From NCBI GenBank assembly GCA_964509195.1, contig CAZDWJ010000003.1, forward strand, positions 129,377 to 193,376: DNA of 64,000 nt, given 5' to 3'. The translations under genes were made by a program, and so were the position numbers. Origin of the DNA: UBA4802 sp964509195 (GTDB lineage Bacteria; Spirochaetota; UBA4802; UB4802). Below are positions 58,515 through 64,000 of the stretch, one piece after another. Below the pieces are notes generated by a model, which was not told the DNA's origin, did not search any database, and saw nothing but the letters and a program-made list of their open reading frames with translations. Positions within the stretch are counted from its first letter, which is position 1. Every line of letters begins with the position of its first letter.

Positions 58515-61207
58515 TGCGCTTCAGCCCAGTTTTTTCCCCATCCTACATCCACTACAATTGGTACATCAAGTGTGATAGCATTTTTCATTGCACCAACAAC
58601 AATATCCTCAACAATTGCCTTTTCATCTTCAGGGACTTCAAATACCAACTCATCGTGCACTTGAAGGATCATTCTGCTTTTCAGAAGTTTTTCAGCAAAT
58701 GCTTTATGAATGGCAACCATCGCCACTTTTATCATATCTGCCGAAGTGCCCTGTATTGGCGTATTTATTGCAATGCGCTCTGCACCCTCACGTCTGAATT
58801 GATTTGTTGATGTTATCTCTGGAATATACCGCTTCCTGCCAAGAAGAGTCTGCACATAGCCATTTTTGCGGGCAAACGCAATGGTACTATCGATATATTC
58901 TTTAATTTTTGGGTAAGCAGTAAAATATTTTTCAATGAATGTAATTGCCTCTTCAAATGAAATATCAGCCTGCTGTGAAAGACCATATGGTGAAACACCA
59001 TAAATTGTTGCAAAATTTATAATCTTTGCCTGTCTGCGCATTGCATCAGTCACCCCTTCAAGTGGGACATTAAACACAGAAGATGCAGTCTGTGCGTGGA
59101 TATCTATTCCCTTGTGAAATGCTTCAATCATTGTAGGATCTTTTGACAGATGAGCCGCCAGCCTTAACTCAATTTGCGAATAATCAGCTGAAAGCATACT
59201 GCATCCATTATCAACCACAAATCCTGCCCTGATATTTTTGCCAAACTCATCACGCACAGGAATATTCTGCAAATTAGGATCTGATGAAGATAGCCTGCCA
59301 GTTGCCGTGACAGTCTGATTAAATGATGTGTGAATCCGTCCTGTCTTAGGGTTAACAAGTGCAGGTAATGTATCAACGTAGGTTGTTTGCAGTTTGCTCA
59401 ACGTTCGGTATTCCATCAAATAATCGATTATCTCGTGTTGCCCCTGCAAAGCTTCAAGCACCTGCACATCAGTGGAAAATCCCGTTTTAGTTTTTTTAAC
59501 TGGCTTAAGCCCAATCTTTTCAAATAGTATGTGCGATAACTCGCGCGTTGAGTTTATATTAAAAGTAACTCCCGCAAGTGAGTAAATTCTTTCTTCAACT
59601 TCTTTAATTTTATGCGATAGCTCCTTTGATAATGTTTCAAAGTGTATAAGGTCAATCTTCACACCGTAGTATTCCATATATGCCAATACGGTCACAAGTG
59701 GCATCTCAACGTTAAAAAATAGATCAAGCAGATTCTCATGCTCCAACTTTTTATACAACAAGTGGTACAATCGTAACGCAATATCAGCATCTTCAATGGC
59801 ATAATGTGACAGCTTCTGTAACGGCACCTGTGTAATAGATTGCACTTTTTTACCATCTTTGACAAGTTCATCATAGGTAATTTTGGTGTAATCCAGATAC
59901 TCTGCAGCAAGATCATCTAAATTATGGCGCCGCAATCCAGGATTAAGCAAATATGATGCAACCATGGTATCAAAATAAATCCCTTTTACTGTGATGCCAC
60001 AGTTAAGCATTATGAGCATATCATACTTAATGTTTTGCCCTACCTTTTTAATCGTCTCATCTTCAAGAATATTTTTGATGAGTGTTAGCATTTGATATTT
60101 TGGCACCGCATTGTATCCCCATAATGAGCTATCGCCTACTGGAATAAACCATCCGGATTGAGGTGCAATGGAAAATGAAACACCAACAAGTTCTGCTTCC
60201 ATTGGGCGTGAAGATGTTGTTTCTGTATCAAATGATACAAGGCCTGCCGTTTTTATTGCTGCAATAACTTTGTGCAGCGTCTCGCTATCAGTTACTGTTG
60301 CATACCCTGCTATTTCCTTGACCGAAATAGATTTTTCTGTATCTCCCAATTCACGGGCAATTGACTCCATTTCTAAATTTTTGAAAAGTTGGCGAACTTT
60401 TTCAGTATGCACATCAGGAGTCAGAGCCTTTTCAATGGAAAGTGGCAATGGTATATCAGTTTTTATTGTCACAAGTTGCCGTGAAAGGTATGCTGAGTCT
60501 TTCTGTGATTCAATCTGCTCTTTGATTTTGCCAGTAAGCTCATGCAAATGCTTGTAAATATTGTCAAGAGTTCCATACTGCTGCAAAAGCTTTGACGCAG
60601 TTTTTTCGCCAATGCCTTTTACACCGGGGATATTATCAACTGCATCACCGGTGAGTGCCATATAGTCAATTATCTGCTCAGGTTTTATGCCTAATTTTTC
60701 TACAACAGCATCAGCATCAATGCTTTCAAATTCTGTTATGCCTTTTTTGCCAGCATAGATTGAGACATTCCTATTGGTCAAAAGCTGATAGGCATCCTTA
60801 TCGCCGGTAACAAGCACCACCTTATATTTATCCGAATACTGTTTTGCGACAGAACCTAAAACATCATCAGCTTCATAATCATCCATAATTATCACTGTAA
60901 AGCCCATCTCCTGCAGCATCGCTTTGATTTCTTCAATCTGGCTTTTAAGATCATCAGGCATTTTTGCGCGCTGTGCTTTGTACTCCGGATACATTTCAAA
61001 TCGGAATGATTTTTTTGGCGGATCAAATGCAATGATGGTGTAATCAGGCTTCTGAGTGTGCAATAAACGCAAAAGCATCCTGAAAAATCCATAGATTGCC
61101 GATACATTCTGCCCTTTGCTGTTAATCAAAGGGTTTCGTTGCAGTGCAAAATATGCTCTGTAACACAGTGCATGTCCATCAACTACGAATAATGTTTTCT
61201 GTACCAT
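58511..61207 (-). CDS. polA: DNA polymerase I
   Basis: 898 residues with all three domains: 5'-3' exonuclease (about 1-280; VVDGHALCYRAYFAL, YEADDVLGSVA), 3'-5' exonuclease with the catalytic DxE (SFDTETTSSRP) intact, and the polymerase domain with SADYSQIELRLAAH, RRQAKIINFATIYGVSPYGL and VHDELVFEVP. Replication gap filling and repair. Monocistronic and convergent with the anti-sigma gene. Confidence 0.97.
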   Translation of the reverse strand: MVQKTLFVVDGHALCYRAYFALQRNPLINSKGQNVSAIYGFFRMLLRLLHTQKPDYTIIAFDPPKKSFRFEMYPEYKAQRAKMPDDLKSQIEEIKAMLQEMGFTVIIMDDYEADDVLGSVAKQYSDKYKVVLVTGDKDAYQLLTNRNVSIYAGKKGITEFESIDADAVVEKLGIKPEQIIDYMALTGDAVDNIPGVKGIGEKTASKLLQQYGTLDNIYKHLHELTGKIKEQIESQKDSAYLSRQLVTIKTDIPLPLSIEKALTPDVHTEKVRQLFKNLEMESIARELGDTEKSISVKEIAGYATVTDSETLHKVIAAIKTAGLVSFDTETTSSRPMEAELVGVSFSIAPQSGWFIPVGDSSLWGYNAVPKYQMLTLIKNILEDETIKKVGQNIKYDMLIMLNCGITVKGIYFDTMVASYLLNPGLRRHNLDDLAAEYLDYTKITYDELVKDGKKVQSITQVPLQKLSHYAIEDADIALRLYHLLYKKLEHENLLDLFFNVEMPLVTVLAYMEYYGVKIDLIHFETLSKELSHKIKEVEERIYSLAGVTFNINSTRELSHILFEKIGLKPVKKTKTGFSTDVQVLEALQGQHEIIDYLMEYRTLSKLQTTYVDTLPALVNPKTGRIHTSFNQTVTATGRLSSSDPNLQNIPVRDEFGKNIRAGFVVDNGCSMLSADYSQIELRLAAHLSKDPTMIEAFHKGIDIHAQTASSVFNVPLEGVTDAMRRQAKIINFATIYGVSPYGLSQQADISFEEAITFIEKYFTAYPKIKEYIDSTIAFARKNGYVQTLLGRKRYIPEITSTNQFRREGAERIAINTPIQGTSADMIKVAMVAIHKAFAEKLLKSRMILQVHDELVFEVPEDEKAIVEDIVVGAMKNAITLDVPIVVDVGWGKNWAEAH

Positions 61208-61268
61208 AATTATTCATAACACCCTTTACTTTATTTACTATCGCATGTATACCAAACATCTTTTGCTA

Positions 61269-61602
61269 TACATCATACGCACCTATCCTCAATAATTTCT
61301 CTTTCACTGTTTCATCATAATATCCACTCACCATAATAACTTTACTACCAGAATAATGCTTTTTGATATATGTCAGCACATCTTCGCCAGATAGCACCGG
61401 CATTCGTCCATAACTTATTACTAGTTTTATCGTATTTTTTTATCAACATATTCCAGTGCCCCATTAGGATCCGTGAACGTTTTTACGTTAAAACCTCCTA
61501 ATTCCACTGCCTTCTGATATAAGGTGCAAACATTCTCACTATCGTCAATTATAATTACTGTGCCATTGGATTCATGCAATTCATTGTTATCAAGATTCTT
61601 TT
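61269..61602 (-). pseudogene. Decayed receiver (REC) domain of hybrid histidine kinase
   Basis: Immediately after the kinase stop, one frame reads ESNGTVIIIDDSENVCTLYQ ... FTDPNGALEYVDKK and stops; a shift at an A7 run restores TIKLVISYGRMPVLSGEDVL ... SGSKVIMVSGYYDETVKEKL ... GAYDV. This is a CheY-like receiver, but the phospho-acceptor Asp (usual LLDxxMP) has become SYGRMP. The linker continues from the kinase frame by one more shift near 61610, so kinase and receiver were once a single hybrid protein. Confidence 0.75.
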
Positions 61603-61605
61603 CAA

Positions 61606-63624
61606 CTAAAATTTTGACTTTACAACCGGCAGGTATATGAAAAAGCTAGTTCCAGTGCCAGGTGTTGACACAACATCAATAAATCCCTTGTGCTGTTTGA
61701 TAATTCCCCACACTATTGCCAGCCCCAATCCACTGCCATTTTCTTTTGTGGTATAAAGCGGCTCAAAAATATGCTCAAGGACTTCGGGAGCAATTCCAAT
61801 ACCTGAATCTTTCACTGTAATACATATATACTCACCCACAGGTATTGTTTCAATTATACCTTTCTTTTCATTTGCCATAGTGATATTTTCAGTTTTAATG
61901 GTGATGCTGCCACCCTGCGGCATTGCTTCGGCAGCATTCAAGATGAGATTCATTATCATCTGCTGAATCTCTGTGGAATCTCCCATAATGACGTCATTAT
62001 GGGCATATAAAGATAATTCAACCTTAGAATTTTTTGATACTGCTGTGTGCAATAATGAAATGGCATTCTGAATAATTGTGTGCACCTTAAGTTCAACAGC
62101 ATTGAATGCCTTTTTTCTTGAAAAAGTCAAAAGCTTTGATACAATTTCTTTGGCGTGGTTCCCTGCCTGGATAATTTTTTCAATGCCATCTTTGTTTTTA
62201 GCATCAATTGTTTTTTCAATTAAATTAGCATAGCCCAACATTACTGTGAGTATATTATTAAAATCATGTGCAATTCCACCAGCAATCTGGCCAATTATTT
62301 CTAATTTTTGTGATTGTAATAGTTGACCTTTTAACTGTTCATGCTGTGTAAGCAGATGAGTGATTTCAGTAGTATCATTTACTACACATTCAACAGCCTG
62401 CCGTCCCATCCATGTTACAGGTCGTATTCTGAACAGTACAGGTAGCAAATGATTGTCTTTACGAAGCCAAACCCCTCGGTGGATATGATGGGTGTATTGT
62501 AAAGCCTTTTCCAGCTCAGCAAATGATGAATACTGCAAAATAGTTTCATCTGTTATAGAGTATTCATTAAAATACTCATCCATAGTTGTTTCTATTATAG
62601 TTTCAAATGATGTACACGCTATTCGTGCACCCTCATAGTTTGTAAGTACTATTCTACCCTTTTGCAATATAAATACACCAACATTTAAATCATTAATTAA
62701 ATTTCGAAAATGCGATTCCAGCATCTGGAGTTCATGTATCCGTTTTCTTCGAATATATAGCTGAACTACAAGAAATGAGAAAAGTATCGTCAATACTATT
62801 ATACTGGTAAAGAATATTATGCGTTTTGCTATGTTAGGCGGAGGCATGATTGCAAACCACTTCCAGTACAGCATATCTGTAAAGTTCTGTGATTTTAATT
62901 CATGGATACTATCGCTTATAATTTTTAATAATTCCTTATTATGTACTGCCACCGGAAAGGCTATTTTTTTGCGGTCATATACAATATCCCCCCAGTTCCC
63001 TTTTGTAATCTTAATGTTTCCCGCAAAATATTTATTTAACAGATATACTGAGTTGAGGTAATCGTTGAGTACAGCATCAACCGTGCCATTTTCAAGTGCA
63101 ACAAAGGAATCCACTGTGTCCTGAAACCGTACCACATTTATACTGTACCCTTGCTGAATTAGATTCATGGCAAACTTATCTCCCGATGCATCTTTCTTCA
63201 CCCCAAGGGTCATGTGTTCCAGATCATATACTGTACGTATAGAGCTTCGTGGAGAAACCACAAGAGCCAGGCCACCTTCCATATAGCTTTCTGAAAAATT
63301 AAATAATTCTTCCCTTTCTTCCGTTACATAGATACAGCCAATGGCCATATCAGCTCTACCATTCCTTACCCGAAGAAGCATATCCTGAAACGTAGTCACC
63401 GTGATGGTATAACTAATATTGTTTTTTTTACATATTTCATTTAACAGATCTATGTCGTAACCAACCAGCTTACCCTCTTTGTACATTACAAATGGTTCAT
63501 AAATAGCAGTAACTACCCTGATATTTAAAGGTTTGTGATTATTCACTTTTTCAGCAAAAGTATTTTCCCCAAATATTAGGGCGATAATTACTGTTATAAG
63601 TATTATTTCAATGAATTGTCTCAT
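61606..63624 (-). CDS. Sensor histidine kinase with periplasmic amino-acid-binding domain (truncated hybrid)
   Basis: 672 residues. Signal/anchor (about 5-23), type 3 solute-binding domain (about 35-260: IRVVTAIYEPFVMYKEGKLVGYDIDLL), membrane helix (about 268-292), PAS (about 305-420), then the DHp box IAHDFNNILTVMLGYANL with the phosphate-acceptor His and an ATPase domain with NAAEAMPQGG, DSGIGI and GSGLGLAIVWG. It senses a small extracellular ligand. Its former C-terminal receiver is frameshifted (61269-61602), leaving a kinase without a local partner. Confidence 0.9.
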   Translation of the reverse strand: MRQFIEIILITVIIALIFGENTFAEKVNNHKPLNIRVVTAIYEPFVMYKEGKLVGYDIDLLNEICKKNNISYTITVTTFQDMLLRVRNGRADMAIGCIYVTEEREELFNFSESYMEGGLALVVSPRSSIRTVYDLEHMTLGVKKDASGDKFAMNLIQQGYSINVVRFQDTVDSFVALENGTVDAVLNDYLNSVYLLNKYFAGNIKITKGNWGDIVYDRKKIAFPVAVHNKELLKIISDSIHELKSQNFTDMLYWKWFAIMPPPNIAKRIIFFTSIIVLTILFSFLVVQLYIRRKRIHELQMLESHFRNLINDLNVGVFILQKGRIVLTNYEGARIACTSFETIIETTMDEYFNEYSITDETILQYSSFAELEKALQYTHHIHRGVWLRKDNHLLPVLFRIRPVTWMGRQAVECVVNDTTEITHLLTQHEQLKGQLLQSQKLEIIGQIAGGIAHDFNNILTVMLGYANLIEKTIDAKNKDGIEKIIQAGNHAKEIVSKLLTFSRKKAFNAVELKVHTIIQNAISLLHTAVSKNSKVELSLYAHNDVIMGDSTEIQQMIMNLILNAAEAMPQGGSITIKTENITMANEKKGIIETIPVGEYICITVKDSGIGIAPEVLEHIFEPLYTTKENGSGLGLAIVWGIIKQHKGFIDVVSTPGTGTSFFIYLPVVKSKF

Positions 63625-63681
63625 ATTGCTAAAATATAATAGTAGTTGCTTTTAATTGTCAAATGTTATTGTATAATCTAT

Positions 63682-63771
63682 TGCTCTGACCCCGGCCTTT
63701 TCGAGAGCCTCAATGCTCGGTGTTTGTTTCTTATGCTCTGACCCCTTTTTTTAATTTTATGCTCTGACCCC
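63682..63771 (+). repeat. Three TGCTCTGACCCC repeats before Y1 transposase
   Basis: TGCTCTGACCCC occurs at 63682-63693, 63734-63745 and 63760-63771; the last two are 26 bases apart and both are followed by a T7 run. The motif typically lies beside REP-associated tyrosine transposase genes, and one follows at 63891. Likely recognition or transcription-end elements of the mobile unit. Confidence 0.55.
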
Positions 63772-63890
63772 TTTTTTTAAAATTTTTTCCCAAAATTTTT
63801 AAAAATTCACTCAATCTTTTAATTTTTTCACCACTGACGCGTTGTATATACATAGAATCTACTACAATTCTTTAGCATGGAGGAATACTT

Positions 63891-64000
63891 ATGGCACGGA
63901 AATTACGTGTACAGCTCCCCGGTCTTACCTATCACATAACATCCTGCTGTATCGAATGGAAGGAGATGATAAAAGAAGACTACTTCAAAGCCTGCTTTGT
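63891..64000 (+). CDS. REP-associated Y1 (IS200-like) transposase, 5' part only
   Basis: The 36 visible codons begin MARKLRVQLPGLTYHITSCC, the conserved N-terminus of RAYT transposases (MARxxRxxxPGxxYHITxRG). GGAGGAATACTT precedes the ATG. The catalytic HUH and Tyr lie beyond the window edge. Such enzymes move REP palindromes as single-stranded DNA. Confidence 0.85.
   Translation, partial: MARKLRVQLPGLTYHITSCCIEWKEMIKEDYFKACF

Noticed and set aside
60168..60557. 129-codon plus-strand frame opposite polA
   Set aside because: Antisense to the conserved exonuclease region of DNA polymerase I; no independent support.

Overview
This is about 64 kb of low-GC DNA (roughly 37%) from an anaerobic, Gram-negative-type bacterium. 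Anaerobic life is indicated by an aldehyde:ferredoxin oxidoreductase, a glycyl radical enzyme with its activase, a 2-hydroxyacyl-CoA dehydratase-type activase and several 4Fe-4S proteins. A periplasm and outer membrane are indicated by a beta-barrel porin, a lipoprotein and a periplasmic-binding sensor kinase. A 10-N run at 6353-6362 inside znuA points to a scaffolded, probably metagenomic assembly. The gene mix would fit a deep spirochaete or a similar anaerobic lineage, but nothing here fixes the phylum. No rRNA or tRNA gene was seen.

Layout. 0-4 kb: acyl-CoA ligase, decayed PAS gene remnants and a 4Fe-4S protein. 4.2-7.8 kb: a metal-uptake operon (His-rich secreted protein, porin, znuA-like, znuB-like) with no ATPase gene. 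8.1-12.4 kb: a 1393-residue tandem activase/dehydratase protein. 12.7-18.4 kb: a minus-strand operon of SCP2-like protein, class III aminotransferase, split transketolase (N and C halves) and a second SCP2-like protein, with a VOC-family gene downstream; its promoter carries a TetR-style palindrome. 18.6-24 kb: glycosyltransferase, lipoprotein metallo-hydrolase, MoaD-like protein, an unknown protein and a tungsten-type aldehyde oxidoreductase. 24-25 kb: a dead IS256-type transposase. 25-33 kb: NHL/VWA protein, uvrA, small zinc-ribbon protein, sensor/anti-sigma kinase. 33.2-41.9 kb: two divergent operons, each with a GMC oxidoreductase, plus lipid-handling-type proteins. 42-46.6 kb: TetR regulator, a glycyl radical enzyme carrying an N-terminal SCP2-like domain, and its activase. 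47-48 kb: ATP-grasp ligase. 48-50.6 kb: a phage-like block of small overlapping minus-strand genes with three CRISPR-type repeats and no cas genes. 50.8-51.7 kb: a WYL regulator cut by an in-frame TAG. 52-55.3 kb: ilvB-ilvN-ilvC. 55.5-64 kb: B12-type radical SAM enzyme, ECF sigma/anti-sigma pair, polA, a former hybrid histidine kinase whose receiver has decayed, and the start of a REP-associated (Y1) transposase.

Three themes stand out. First, SCP2-like lipid-binding domains occur three times, each beside unusual small-molecule chemistry (aminotransferase/transketolase operon; fused to a glycyl radical enzyme), which suggests lipid-linked or hydrophobic substrates. Second, the phage-like block holds a solitary CRISPR repeat and a two-repeat, one-spacer mini-array; its variant repeat keeps the hairpin by paired base changes, making it a candidate for phage-borne CRISPR RNA or RNA anti-CRISPR function. 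Third, the heptamer GCGATAG (often GCGATAGYTC) occurs 33 times over both strands by my hand count, about one per 2 kb, far above chance, like a DNA-uptake or HIP1-type genome signature.
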